The position numbers were made by a program, and so were the translations under genes. A DNA stretch of 64,000 nt from Gymnorhina tibicen (Eukaryota; Chordata; Aves; Passeriformes; Artamidae), in contig VXAZ01005568.1 of assembly GCA_013399875.1 (NCBI GenBank), positions 310,001 to 374,000 of the forward strand, read 5' to 3'. The notes under the pieces are model-generated. The model was given only the letters and a program-made list of their open reading frames with translations, was not told the origin of the DNA and made no database searches. This document shows, in pieces, positions 40,593-53,952 of the stretch (the stretch's first letter is position 1; every line of letters begins with the position of its first letter).

Positions 40593-43500
40593 GAAAATGG
40601 GAAAAGCACAGGGAAAGAAAAACATAATGTTTTATTATTACATGGTTGTTAGATGGCATTAACATCTAGACTCACAAAACATTGCCCAAATACATAAAGA
40701 GAAATGGTCCCTATTTCAGTTGGCCTATGATTTACCTGTCTCAGAATTTGCTATGAATTATTAATAGCTGTTGTAATAATTAAGTACGATAATATTGTGA
40801 CTACAGAAGCTTAATGGAGGAAGATAGGATTTAAAATCCTTGCTAGTTAGATTGTCCAAGGCAAACCATGATGAGCCTGTACAGTGTTTGGATCATAAGA
40901 GGCAACTATTGACTCCGTCACCAGAAAGCAATACATGCATCCTTGTTCCTCTTTTCCCTTCAAGGCTGCATAAACAGTTTAGCCCCATTTCTCCATCCTC
41001 ATTTCACTTTGAAAGCTCTCTCTAAGGCTTTTTGCTCTGTACAACAGGATTTCTGGAATCAGAGATGTGTTCGCACTTCATCCTTGGGATGTGAACATTT
41101 CTTTCTCCATAGTGAAATATATCTTCAAATATATACTACTGCTCTTTCCTTGTTGATATTTCTGAGTTGTTTCTAATGAAGATAAAATCAGGGAGGCCAA
41201 TACTTCCTCTTCAGAACATGGATTTAAAAACAGATGAACTTTTATGCAGTGCAAAAAAAGACAGGGAGCTATTAAAGAAGATTCACAGTTATAGGCAAAT
41301 ATATTAATAGTGGGGTTAGTTCTTGAAATGAGAATTTATAACATGCCTTAACCTAAACCCTCATTAAGATAATTTATTCCCACCCTCAAGGTCTCACATC
41401 ACAGCTAGCACTAGGCACATAATTAGTAACAAACAATTCATTTGATCAATTTCAACTCCTCTTTTAAAATGAATTGTCAGCCAGTGCAGTACAATTTTCT
41501 CAAATATATTTATAATTCAACATTATTTTCCAATTTTTGTGATGTATTTGTAGCCTGTTGTTTATCTAGGAAGAGTTGGTTGCTTGATGGTAGCTAGTCA
41601 AGGCATTTTGAATTTTACTTGCTGAACACTCACGCTTTCAAGATATGAATACTATTTCCCCTAAACAAAGTTGAGTACATGAACCTTTTAATCCATAACT
41701 CATAGATGACAATGGGAGTTCTTTGCTCTGAGGTCACATTACCCAAGAGGCTCACAGCTCCCTTGGCAGTAAGGTGGGAAAGAGACCTATTTCTATCCTG
41801 CTGCTGTGGGAGACCATCCTGCCATAGTGAAGGTTGCAAGCCTATGTGCCAGTTAAGGTGGCCTTAGGAAGTTACTGCATCAGAAGCATTTCCTGATGAA
41901 ACTCCATCAAGTATCCAAACACTTGCTGAAGTACTGGCTAAGCTTCTTGCTCATCTGCCCTTCTGCCTGCTGTGGAGAAACCTGTGGGAGTCTAGTTAGT
42001 AAATGTGGCATCCAGAGGACTGAAAGGCTGTGAAATGAATTGGGGTCTCTGACACAGCCCTATCTGGGCCACCACAACAGCCCTGGAAGGTATTTTCAAA
42101 CTACATTTTTTCATGTTATATCAGTCAGAATGAGAACAGTTATCAAGCTAATGAAATTCTCACATCTCTGTCAGCTGATGGGAATAAAGCCAGGCCATAC
42201 AGTTTCCTAAAACAGCAGCATAAGGCCACTGACTCTAAGTGCAACCTATAAAACAAAGAAGAGCAATACAGAGGTTATGGTACAAAGGCACCGGGCTGGG
42301 ATCCAGCAGGTCCACATTAGAGTCACCCTCTCTTCTTTTCCTCTGAAATGGGGAGAAATATCTTGTCATTTTTCATGTGTGGCTGACTGCCTGTTGGTTT
42401 GGTTTGCTTCCCATGACAAAGGTGACTTTGCACCACGGGGCTGTTTGCAAGGCAGAGCTGGGTACGCGTTACCTCAACACAAACAGCCACAGCTACGTGG
42501 TTCAAATAACCTCCCTAAGACAAGTACCATAAATCCAGAAAATTCAATTAAAGTTACACTTATGAGACTATGGAGAACAAAGCAGAGAATGTTACTAAAG
42601 CCCTCAGCCTCACCTCAGCCTGCAGAGACCCGAAGCTGTAACTGTTCAGTGACAGACAGGCATTTTAGATCTTCAAATTACGTACTTTTAAAACAATGCT
42701 ATACATTTTGCCTTCAGTGTTTTATCCCTTTAATGCCTGGATGCAAATCAGGGAAAAGGTGTGGGGTGTTTAGGATAGGAGGGTGGGTAAGTGGGTAAAG
42801 TAACAAACTGGGCTGTTCTGGTTGGGGATAGTTATAACCTCCCCACAAAATTTATATTCTATGCATTTACATTATCAAAATGTGAATTTAAATTTAATTT
42901 AGCTCAAGACTTTCCTTAGGATAAACTATTAAAAACCTGTTACGTTAATGCCAATTAAGAAACTCTACTAAGTACCAGCACTCAATATTCCTAATGAAGA
43001 CACCATTAAAAAATAAAAAAACATACTCATGCAGACCTCTACTCCAAAAAAAAAAAAAGGCTACAGCAAAATCAAAGAATAACAAGTATGTATTTTGACA
43101 ATTTTTCTCCCATTTAATTGCTGTTTTAGAGGACCTTCAAAGTGGCAAGATCTTGAAAGCACAGGTAGAACAAACCCCAGTATTTATCCACATCAAGAAT
43201 GCACTCTTGACCCAACCTGATAAAACTGCCATCCCAGCCTTACTTTGGAGGAGTAGCAGAAATGTGAAGAACAGATTCCCAGGCGTTGATGCTCCAACTA
43301 CAATGCTAGTGAAATATAAAGAATAAAATTGAAAAGAATAATTTGTGCTGAATCTATTTTGTCCTGTAAAACTGGTAAGATACAATGCACCTTTAAGAGA
43401 AAACCCACATAGAAGACCTAATTCTTTTATTTCTCTTCTCTCCTAGCTACAAAGCTGCCCAAGTAATGTGGTGGGAAAGTGCCCATCTTTTCATCCTCAT

Positions 43501-46500
43501 ATTTGAACCTACTCTATGAATTTGTATCATTACAGCCTTCTCAAGTAAAAGGGACTGAAAGAGACTCCAGGAGCCAAGATGACTGGTCTGGTAAGTCGAT
43601 CACTGGATAAAGATCTATTCCAGCACTTAACTAAAAATGCAACACCTTGTCTTAGATCAGACCTCACTTTCCAGTAAGTGTGAACTGTTCTTCCTTGGGT
43701 TTTGTTTTTTTCTACCTCTCCTACCACCAAAATATTCCCTACACTTTCCCTCAGGATGAAATTTGTCCTCAGCCCAAGCCAAATCATACACACAATTACT
43801 CCAGTTCGGCTGCTGAGTTTGAAGGAGTTTAAATTGCTGAAACTCAGCCCCAGGGAGGAGCTGGTTGATCTGCTTTTGTGGTAATTTGTACGTTTTTGCT
43901 TTTCAAGAATTTCTTCAAGTCTCAATTTGTATTCGTAGTTTCTTTAAAAATCACTAATTGGTGTTTGTTGTTCTGCAAAAAACCCCTAATTTAGTGCATA
44001 TTAAACATATGAGATCACACAAGTGTGCTGTCCTTCATTTACAAGGCAAGGTCTCAAATACTTTCTTTTTCTTCAGGAAAGATACTCTTTTTTGGCAGAA
44101 CAGAAGAACTAACTCCTCTGTTTCAACAAGATATCCCAAAGATATGAGATTCTGTTCTCTTCTGAAATTTAAGTAGCAGTTACAGTCTTCCTGCAGTGAA
44201 ATAACAACATATTTGCAGTCCATGCAGCTGATACGTGTCAACAGGCTTTATGGTACACTGTGAAATGCACAGAATTTGGACAAATTTGTAGGTAATGCAC
44301 TTCCTGTAAACTAGCAATACAGATTTTCGTAGACAACTGTGGAGAAACAGGGAGTTGTGTCTGAACAGAACTTTATTAATCCATTGTTTAAAAAATAATA
44401 TGCAGTAGTGCCAGACACAGACTTCTGAGCAACAAATACAAGTAAATCACTTGGTTTGCTTTTGGATACCAGAATTCCAGAGGCAAAGAGATGAAATTAA
44501 ATTAGACTCACAAATGTCAGTTATTTCACTGTCAAAACAAATCAGCAATTGACAGTACAGGAGTTAAGAGAGTCAGGATGTAGCTCACACTTTAACAGAA
44601 ATGAAATTACACCTGATAGAAAAATGTGTTGGTTTTACTTACCAGTAGGATAATATAACAGGTATAAATTCAGACTTAATATTAACTGGTTTAGCAGAGA
44701 GGGGGCATGTTCATCCCTACAGCAGTGGGCGACTCACAGGCTACTGGTACTACTCTTCTGATAGTTGGACATTAATAGACTCTACAAGCAATGGGACTTT
44801 GCTGTGATTTTTCACCATTTTTTCTGCTAAAGAGACTTCTGAGGCTATGAGGCTACACATATATTCAAGGAAATATTGGCTGCATCCCTCTGCTCACTCC
44901 CAGAACTCCTCCAGCTTTTTCCAAAATGTAATGGAGTTCAGGTCACAGACACATGAAAGCTGCTACAAGGTATGGGAGAATGTGATCTTATACTGTCAGC
45001 TATTCCACAGGAACAGCCTATGTGCTCAATACATATGAGATAATTTATGAGGTTTTGTTCAGTGAGAAGTATGCACATATGGGCAGCTCTTACTGAATTT
45101 ACTGTAAGGAATTTTTCTGAGTCTCATGTCACAGGAATTTGTGGACACAAACTCTTTGCTGTCTATCAGCCATTTAGAGGAGCAAAACGTTTACATATTT
45201 CTGGGGATCTGGTCGTTATTTTTAACAATTCAAGACCTTTGCATAAAGAAAAAGTCCATGTATCTTTTGCTCAAAAAGGAGAACAAAATGAACACTTAAT
45301 AAGGCCATAGTTGTCATAGAATACAAAATGATTAAAAAAATCCTGCACAGTACAAAATTAGCAACTAGGATGCCAGGTTTTTAAACGTATTCTCCAGTTA
45401 TGAGAAAATGAAAAGGGTAAGGGCAGAGACATAAAGCCACAAGCAATCCAGTGTGGCTTGCTCCTCTGACTAAAATAAAACAGCATTCTCCCAAAGGCTC
45501 ACATCCCCATGTAGCTACCTCAGCTCTTTTTCTGTTGTTGCTTTACAACATCAAAGGGCAGATAAATTAAGCTTTTTGCAAGAAATAACAGAGGTAATGG
45601 ATGTACTGCCAGGCCTCCCTGCTGCGGCAGTTTGGAAAGGATGATGCGCTACGCACCATCTTATTTGCTGGTGCAATGAGTTTCAGGCATGTACCATTAT
45701 TTACTACATGATGCTGAGAAAATAATGCAGGTTACCAATTCTTTTGAAGAGAGATTGCAATAATAGAAATGAACACAGACAAGTAGAGATGCACACAGTT
45801 TTTACTGAGAGTCTCAGTAAATAAACTAAACCAAGGATTAAAGCCTAATACTGAAAATTACTTATGAATAATCCCCTGCACCATAAAATTCTAATAAGGA
45901 AAAATAAAATTAATTTAAAAGAACCAATCTGAACTCCCTAAACTGTGCCAAACCAAGTATCTGCATTTTCAAAAAACCACATTTTAACACTGTAAGTCAT
46001 TAGCAGAAAGAGACCAGTTAATCTAATCAAACAACCACAGCTCCAGAAGAAATCTAGCAGATTGAAGAAATTGCATGCTTAATCATATACAGCTCCCTTC
46101 AGCCACCTGTATACCTACCAAACATGCTTCACTCATTTTCAGTTTTGCACAGATATTCTCAGATTTGAAGGACCTGCAGTGAAGATGACTACAGAAGCCA
46201 TCTTATTTCCAACCACAAACTCTCACTATACCTACAAACATGTCTTTGCCCATCAAACAGGATATACATTCAAGATTAATTTGTCTTCACAGTGGATCTC
46301 CACAGACAGGAAGAGAAGTTTTGCACAGAGAAGGGCAGTCTAATGCTCTTCTGTGGTGGTTGAATTTGGTATTTTCAGAACAATAAAGCAGTAAAGGCTC
46401 AACAGTATTTAAATTGTCTTCAATTCCTTTGAAAAATCCCTGTCCTGAGCCTTAGTTTGATTACCAACACATCTTGATTTTCATTTCTTTCCTTATCCTA

Positions 46501-47406
46501 CCACAGTGCAGAGTGCAGAAATATAATCCGGTAAAAGGTATAACACTGCACCTTTCTGATACACAGCTACACCTGTTCTCCACACAAATTTAGCTCTCAG
46601 TAGAAAGAAAGACAGCTCTCTTAACTAGTGACATTTTTACTGAGAAGCCAAACTATGTATCATTTATACACAGCCCATGCTTCAACTTCTTGGAAAAAAC
46701 CCCAAGCTCTTACCTGTCAAAAAATAGATTCTATTGAAGCTGTGTTTCAATGCAAAATTTACCAAGTCTAAGATGGTCGATTCAAGCAGCCTTTACCTAT
46801 GTGCCTGGGGATCCAAAATCTTCAGGCAGCAAGTGGTCTCATACCTGGCAAGCAAGCAAGCATGATAGCTTAATCTCAGGCTGCTTTAATCCCAGGAAAG
46901 ATGAATCTGCAAGCCAAGCTTGTACAGCCAGGCATGAGTCATTTATTAAGGATAAGGAGTCCAGGGAAATCAGGTGCAACTCATAGTAAAGATTAGCTAC
47001 CTTTTAAACAGTTCTTATCTACAAAGTTACACAGAATTTGTTTTCTTTTATATATTTCCTAACAGCAAGCAAGAATACAGTCTTCATTTGAAGAGGCCAA
47101 GCACTCACTCAGCTTTTGTCTATTAGCTGCACTGCACAGGATGGTGTAAACTAGGTATACAGCACTACCAGCTGTTAGCTTGAACTGCTTATTAAGGGCA
47201 ATTTTTAGTGTATTTCTCACTAAAATGATTTTCCAGTACCAAAATTTGGATAGTACATAAAATAAATAATCCTAACTTTAGGCTACATCAACAAAAGATT
47301 AAAGGCATGTTAAAGCCTAAAGAGCTTAAATTCTGCTTGTTGCTGCCTGAAGCCTATATGAACCCTTCTTTATGCATTAAAGCCTTCCAGGGGCCTCAAA
47401 TCCTCT
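40593..47406. other. Intergenic, no gene recognised apart from a MIR remnant
   Basis: Contains the MIR-like piece at 42270, an A-run near 43047, and a short near-perfect hairpin (gatgatgcg-cta-cgcaccatc, about 45639-45660). The open frame 42277-42798 (173 codons) has no recognisable domain and starts in a repeat. No splice-linked exons were seen. Confidence 0.65.
42270..42362 (+). mobile_element. MIR-like SINE remnant (head and tail)
   Basis: 'gaggttatggtacaaaggcaccgggctgggatccagcaggtccac' resembles a MIR head, and 'ctcttttcctctgaaatggggagaaatat' resembles the family stretch 'ctcagtttcc...tctgtaaaatggggataat'. The middle core is shortened. The 173-codon open frame starting at 42277 begins inside this remnant and is not taken as a gene. 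Confidence 0.5.
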
Positions 47407-47705
47407 TTGAGAACAGAGAATAGTTTGGTTTAGAAGGGACCTTTAAAGGTCACCTAGTCTAACCCTCCACAATGAGCAAGAACACTAATTAGATCAGGTC
47501 GCTCAGAATCTGTCCAACACAACCCTGAATGTTTCCAGGGATGGGGCATCTACCACCTCTCTGGGCAATCTGTTCCAGTGTTTTGCCACTCTCACTGTAA
47601 ACAGTTTCTTCCTTATACCCAATCTAGATCTACCCTCTTTTAGTTTAAAACCATTACCCCATCCCAACAGCCCCTGATAAACAGTTTGTCCAGGTTTCTT
47701 GTAGA
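47407..47705 (-). mobile_element. CR1 LINE fragment, 3' part, reverse orientation
   Basis: Read on the minus strand this is CR1 ORF2 tail and 3' end: a decayed frame (about 47503-47700) keeps FKLKEGRSRLGIRKKLFTV, VAKHWNRLP and REVVDAPSLETF, typical of the CR1 C-terminus. On the plus strand it shows tctctgggcaatctgttccagtg and ctagtctaaccctcc. The 3' end lies near 47407 and the element is truncated near 47705. Divergence is moderate. Confidence 0.88.
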
Positions 47706-48258
47706 CGTTGTTCTGTACTGGACTTTTGCACAGATCTGCTTGCATTAATGCCTGTTACTACAGAACGCTATTCAAGTGGAGCTTATACTCAGGTTCTGAA
47801 CAAGTACGACAGCATCTACCACAGCTGTCCATGTTCATGCAAAATGCTGACAAGAAGGCAGCAAGCAGTGTAGCAACACTTCCAGCATATCTGTGGATCA
47901 GGTGCTGTGCTAGAGCAGTAAACAGCATTGCAAGATCTAAACACAGAAAATAAAAAGCAACTTTGAACTCCTTCTGTATCGACAGTATCAATTTCACCTG
48001 CAAGTGTCTTCTATTTGCTCAGTCACATACTCTTGTTATGCACTGAGCAGCAGTTACCAAATGGTGTCTCTCTCCCCATGGGATTGTGCTATGAAGGTAC
48101 TCACAGTTCAGCCAGAACCACACTATCAGGTGTTTTCCGCATGGATTTGCCAGCTGCAGCAGTTACTGTAACCAACTCAGAGATACTTGTTTTAAGTATA
48201 TTTATTAACATTTGTAAACAGGAGAAAAAGTGGAAGATAGACACAGACAGCAAGATTT

Positions 48259-48772
48259 AAGATCACAGAGTGACTGAGGTTGGAAGGCCCCTTTGGAGGT
48301 CATATGGTTTAACCTCCCCTGCTCAACACAAAGCCACCCACAGCCAGCTGCCCCAGACCATATCCAGACAAGAGTTTTTGAATATATCCAATGATGGAGA
48401 CCTATCAACCTCTCTGGGCAATCCGCGTTAGTGCTCAAGCACCTTGACAGTAAGAAAGTATTTCCTCTATTCAGAGGGAACCTCCAGTGTTTTTGTGTGT
48501 GCCCACTGTCCCGGTGCTGCCACTGGGCTTCGCTGAAAAGAGCCTGGCTCCCCCATCTTTGTGCCCTCCCTTCAGTGTTTATACACATTGAGGAAATTCC
48601 CCCCAGCCTTCTCGTCTCCAGGATGAAAAATCTCAGCTCTCTCAGCCTTTCCTCACAGGACAGATGGTCAAGTCCATCATCTTCGTATCACTTTCCTGGA
48701 CTCTCTCCTCTAGCCCCATTTCTCTCTTGTGTTGGAGAGCCCAGAACTGGACACAGCACTACAGGTGTAATG
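48259..48772 (-). mobile_element. CR1 LINE fragment, reverse orientation, about 510 bases
   Basis: On the minus strand it reads through CR1 landmarks in order: gtgtccagttctgggctctcc, a region equivalent to gaggaaaggctgagagagctg, the 'cctggagacgagaaggctgg' block, gattgcccagagagg, and the 3' end ggccttccaacctcagtcactctgtgatct. It is older than the CR1 in the SLC35B3 intron, with many substitutions. It lies about 550 bases from another CR1 in the same orientation; both have their own 3' ends, so they are separate insertions. Confidence 0.87.
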
Positions 48773-49484
48773 AAAATTACAAAGTAAAACTTTACACTTA
48801 AAATACAATAAAAAAATAAAAAGGGAAAAATAGAAGAGGAAGTATAAAACTGAGAAATCTAACAAACATCTAAATAACCAAAAGCAGAGAGAAGCAATAC
48901 ATTACCAACACACCTCAAAAAACCAGCACAACAGCATAATCCAGGTGCAGAGAAGTGTTAAGTCAGCACTGTATTCTAAGCTGACTATTTGTGCATGAAG
49001 GTTCTTTATTGCATTAGTCTTTGCTTCTCTACAAGCGAATGGCAAAATGATCCAGACCTGACAAGGCATCATTATGCTTAATTCCTCATGTGATGACAAT
49101 TCCTCACAGTTTTCCCATGGCAGCAGCTTTTGACTAGTAGCAAGGTGACCCAGTCACCTTAAAGCGAAGGATATTAGGCTTCTCCTAAAACTGCTACTGT
49201 CTCTGGCTTGCTTCCACAGCAGTGCTCACAGACAACAGAACAAATCAACAAGAAAATAACAATGCAAAAAAGCTCCAAATAAAATACAGAAAAGCTATTT
49301 TATGGCTACCTTAATTTCCCTTTAAATTATACTTGTACAGAACAAGGAACAGAAACAATTTAACACCTCAATGCTGGGGGTAAAAGAAAACTGGGCTTAC
49401 ATTGATACCATTTCATTTAAAGTACAGATGGGCTCTGCTGGACTTGGGGCACAGGATAACTGAGGGTATTAACATCTATTCCTC

Positions 49485-49590
49485 GCTCATCACAGACTTA
49501 CCAAGGCAACTTTGGGCAAGATACCATTTCTGCTGCATCTCTGAAATGGAGATAGGGATTTTCTGCCTCATAGGCAGGATTGAAATATAT
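49485..49590 (+). mobile_element. MIR-like SINE remnant
   Basis: 'ccaaggcaactttgggcaag' followed by 'catctctgaaatggagatagggattttctgcctcataggcaggattgaaa' matches, in order, the MIR blocks 'accttgggcaagt', 'catctgtaaaatggggata' and 'acctcatagg.ttg...gatta'. Diverged, but the block order is convincing. Confidence 0.6.
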
Positions 49591-52500
49591 CTCCGTAAAC
49601 TGTCTGAACAGTCAGGAGTTTTATATTAAATATTAAAATTAATATAAGGATTTTTAAACAGGTAAAATGTAAAAGAAAAAAAGAAAAACCCTTCCACTAA
49701 CAAATTCTGAGCTATTAACTAAACCATATATAAAATCCCTCCAGAAAAATGTATTAATCCATTTAATTACTTCCTTAACTTGTGAAGTTTACTTATTATT
49801 TCCTGCCCTCCAGAGTATACATGCAATTTTATACCTCTTTTCAGAACAGTAAACAACTCAAAAAGTTTCCATGATTGAACAAGCAGCGGTCAAACATGAG
49901 AGAAGGGCTTGTTTGTGCCTGGGAGCATGGGAGGCAGAAAGAAAAGAAACAATTAAGACACACCAGGTTAGTGAGGAAGGCACTTATTAAAGAAAAAAAA
50001 GAGCACTTGCAATAATTTATTTCCTCTTCCTTTAGTTCTCACAGGCAGGCAAGGGAGAAGAGAGATTTTCTTGGAAGATGGAATGAGGTCAAGGAGTTAA
50101 CTCATACGTGCACTCATCAAGACCTTTCCAAAAATAATGAAAAGTATGACAGATTTTTTCATGGAGAAAAAAGCATTTAAAAGAATCATGCAGATGGTTA
50201 TAAATGATGTGAAACAGAAAATCTGGAATGTGACCAACCTGCCATAGTGTGATGTAAGCCCTTAAATGCAGGAATACAAACCTGAAACAATCCACAGTAC
50301 ATAAACAGAGCATGTTGAAAAAGGAGTTCACATCCAAAAGCAAGAAAGACAAGGAGGTAAGAAAGACAAGCAGGAATGACAAAAAGCCCAAGCTTTAGCT
50401 TAAAATGTTTGCTAAGTTCAAAGCACAGGAGTGGTAAAACAAGATTAAAAAAAAACAGTTTAATGCAGTATGAAGAAACACTGCAGGTTTGGAGGGCAGG
50501 GCATTAGTTCTTCCTCACTTGTATTCACACACAGGTACCTGTGTAATTAGCAGTTCTGATGACACTGACGTACTGGAATACTGAAGAAATCCACTGCACA
50601 GTCAATTACTTCATTACTAAAGTGTGCCAGACAAATGCAAAAATGTAATATGAAAGCAACTGCAAATGCATGCTGATTTAGGAAAACAGAGCTCCCTCAG
50701 CTTCCCAAAGGAGGCAGAAGCAGGTGTCACAGAGGTAGATTGCTGACATCAATGGAGAGCCTGGTCAGACTTAAATTTTACTGAGAATTTCAATGCTGTT
50801 ATAACTAATTTCTACATCAAAAATTTTTTATAGAGAGAAAAAGGTTGTTAGCACAAGAATAAGAAGCAACTAATTCACATTATATTTAGATAATAAATTT
50901 TCTGGTGAGAGAATTGAATGTTTTTTTCCATCGTTTCACCATGCCTACTGTAAAGAGTCCAGGAGACAATGAGTATAAAATGCAATAGTTACTATGACCA
51001 GCCTTCAACACTCGGAAGGGTTAACCAACACCCCAGTATAAGTGCTCTTAGAAAAAAAATAAATAATTTACAGTTACTTTGTGGACAAGCCCTTATTCAT
51101 ATTTCATAGACAACACCAAACCAACATACATATACAGTAAAGAAGACTCAAACTCGAAATTTTGTAGTAAGAACACTTGCAAGTTTGTAAGGTTTTGCTA
51201 ACTTGCATGCATTATGAAGCTTATGAAAAAGACCTCACAACCCCACAAACAGCAATTCACTGAAATAAAGGTTTTCTTAATAAAGGCATGAAACTGCACA
51301 GACCATGATGTGTGGCAAATTATGAACTACTCTCACTTGTGTGTGCACTTTCTTTAACACACATATTGTTGATTGGCAAGTACTAGACTCACACCTACGA
51401 AAATAAAGAGCTGACTCCTAAATTTATGCTATTAACAGTAAACCTACAATATTCATTTGTATATAAAAATAATTTTTAAAGTACATCGGTAAAACAAAAC
51501 ACACGCTTCTACAGTTAAGAAAATTATTTAAAAAATAAATCAAAACTTCCCCAAATGATAGCTTCATTAACTCAGTCCTGTATACAATAGAGAATAAATT
51601 AAAAGTTGAATTATTGTGATTACTATTCTCTCCAAAGAGAGACAATAGAGACAAAACTGGATTATATAAAGAGTTCAGAAACATACATAATACATTTGAA
51701 TTCTAGTCAGAAACTTTGTGAGTGACTTCTCATCTATTTAAATAAAACAGATGCCAAATGAAGTATATTTACTATGACTTTCTGCATGTATTGTAGCTTT
51801 CACATAATTTGGTTTCCTGAAGCTCAATAAAGTTTAGCAACAGGCAGAGTTTACAGATGGCAGAACTGAGACTGTAAAATTATCTTAACCTTGCTGGAAA
51901 GAACAACTTCATTTAGTGAAAAGAATGCAAGGGAATGTAAGATTTGATAAATATTTTGGGGAAAGAAGTGTTATCAATCCCCTTGACTTGGCCAAATTCA
52001 CTCTTACACCAAATTTGAAATTGTAATGCTTTATCATACCTTACCATAAAACTTTGTCTGCAACATGAAAATGTAGAGCCATGGCAGGCCATCTGTCTCT
52101 TTCAAGGTGTATCTGTTCATCAGATTTTCACCCCTCACCCAGGAAACAATCGATCGTGCAGCAGCTGGGAATTTAAAAACCAAAACTGTCCCATGCAATA
52201 AATTCTCCTGACTTGGCAACAAAGTGGGTTTGTATGTGTTGAGAGGCTTTGCTGACACCCCAGAGAAGCGCTAGTGCTGGGAACAGTGCAGTTACGTTCA
52301 CACAGCTCTTCTCTTGTTCATCCCATCGTGCTAAGATGGCTGTTATTCCGTGTTCTATTCCATAACATATTTAATATGGCAGGTGCGAGCTACCAACTCA
52401 GTAAGAAAAATTTAAGGCACATTTTGTGTCTGTGCTTTGATTACAAGCTCCTTTGAAGAGCAATTCTTCCTGTCTGAAAAACATTTTGCACATCTTGAAT

Positions 52501-53326
52501 ATTTTCATCAACTAGTAGTTTTGACAGAAGGCCATTCTGTGAGATATTTAAATTCTTTGTATGTTCTTTCTGACTATATATTTCTATTACCCAATTAACT
52601 TTTGTCTAAGTTGAAAGAACGCACACCAAAATGCATCTAAGGGACACAACAACAAAAAAACCACGACCACATAAGAATATAAATTTGTAAGGTGATTAGT
52701 ATTTTTAAAGTGCTGTTGTTAAATATATAAAATGAAAGAGATGGCAAGCGATTCAAAAGTGAGTTGAATATGAAAGAAAGAGAGATAAATGGACTTAGTC
52801 TTCCTAAATTCATGATGAAAAAGACAGACTGGTAGCACATTGTCTCCTCCTGTCACTGAAGAAAGAAAATTGTAATCTGTACCCTAATCCTCTTAACTTC
52901 ATCGGAAGACCACACAGACTGACAATACATATTCCAATCACATTAGCTGATGCTGTTATTATTTACTCCAATATTGAAATTGAAAAATTTTGATTTGATG
53001 ATATGAATTTAAGGAGAACTTCCATGTCTCTTTATACCACTATAGTAGAGAGCCACAGGCCACTAAAAATTCTGTATTTCACCACAGAATAGGCAAGTAA
53101 CATTTTCTTACACCACTTTTTCAATCTTACTCTGTTCAGGCCTAAAAGCCCATTTTCCCCTTGGAAAAGCAGGAGTGTTGACTGCACAAACTCAATCTTA
53201 GTTTTGTTACTTGCAAGCAATAGTCAAAAAGAGTAACACTAGGATTTCCATAAAAATTTCAATTATTACAATAAATATCAAGTTCTGTGATGATCTAAAC
53301 AATAACTTAAAAAAAACCCCAACATT
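49591..53326. other. Region 3' of SLC35B3, no second gene recognised
   Basis: AT-rich DNA immediately downstream of the SLC35B3 3' end. It may include a longer alternative 3' UTR. No exon-like frames with splice sites or protein similarity were seen on either strand. Confidence 0.65.
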
Positions 53327-53332
53327 TTTATT
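53327..53332 (-). terminator. Candidate poly(A) signal of SLC35B3
   Basis: On the minus strand an AATAAA hexamer lies about 470 bases after the SLC35B3 stop codon and is followed at once by a G/U-rich run (aatgttggggttttttttaag), a usual downstream element. It is the nearest canonical hexamer I saw after the stop. The true 3' end could be elsewhere, and alternative longer 3' UTRs are possible. Confidence 0.35.
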
Positions 53333-53801
53333 TAAAATGTAAAAGAGAGACAACATACTGTATTCTAAACCTTCCACCCTTAAAATCACAATTTGGTCAA
53401 CCAGTTGGTGATTAATACAGTATTACATTTAAATTACCCCACCTAGACAATTAACAAAGAACCACTAATCTCAGATCAGCCACATGGCCAATACTATTAA
53501 AATGCCCAAAACTAGTCTTCTACTGTGTCCCACCTGAGTGCAGCTTCTCAGCAGTTTGCCGGGAGCTGCTGTCCTTCATTGCCGATAAAACCGTCTGACA
53601 ATGGCCTACTACATCATTTATGACGAATTCAAGTGCTCTGAAGAAAGGGCTCACAACAGTGTGCATTTATAGCAATCTGCAAGCAGGCAATATGCCTCCA
53701 GCTCCTTTGGTTTCAATAACGTTCCCTTTGGAAAGTGAATCAGTTGAAGACTGTTCCAATAAAATAGTAAGTCAAAATCTAGACAAGGCATGAACCACTG
53801 T

Positions 53802-53952
53802 CTATACAGTTTGTGACAACGTCCTTGATTTTCTTTCTTCCACTCTTTTTTTCCAAAGACCAAGCAGTGAAGGCAGTTCAAATTTGTCCATATTCTTACT
53901 GTAAACATTAAGAAATATACCAAGGACAACCAGTAAGCCTGACCACACATAC
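53802..53952 (-). CDS. SLC35B3: SLC35B3 terminal coding exon with stop codon
   Basis: 151 bases on the minus strand from acceptor ctcctctag|G to the TAG stop at 53804-53802. It encodes the last membrane helix (YVWSGLLVVLGIFLN), the conserved VYSKNMDK turn and a charged cytoplasmic tail (KKRVEERKSRTLSQTV). The polypyrimidine tract upstream of the acceptor is strong (ccccctcctctgcctctcctctag). The tail ends at the same conserved QTV terminus as the mammalian protein. Confidence 0.95.

Noticed and set aside
42277..42798. 173-codon plus-strand open frame
   Set aside because: It starts inside a MIR-like SINE remnant, has no recognisable domain and no splice-linked neighbours.
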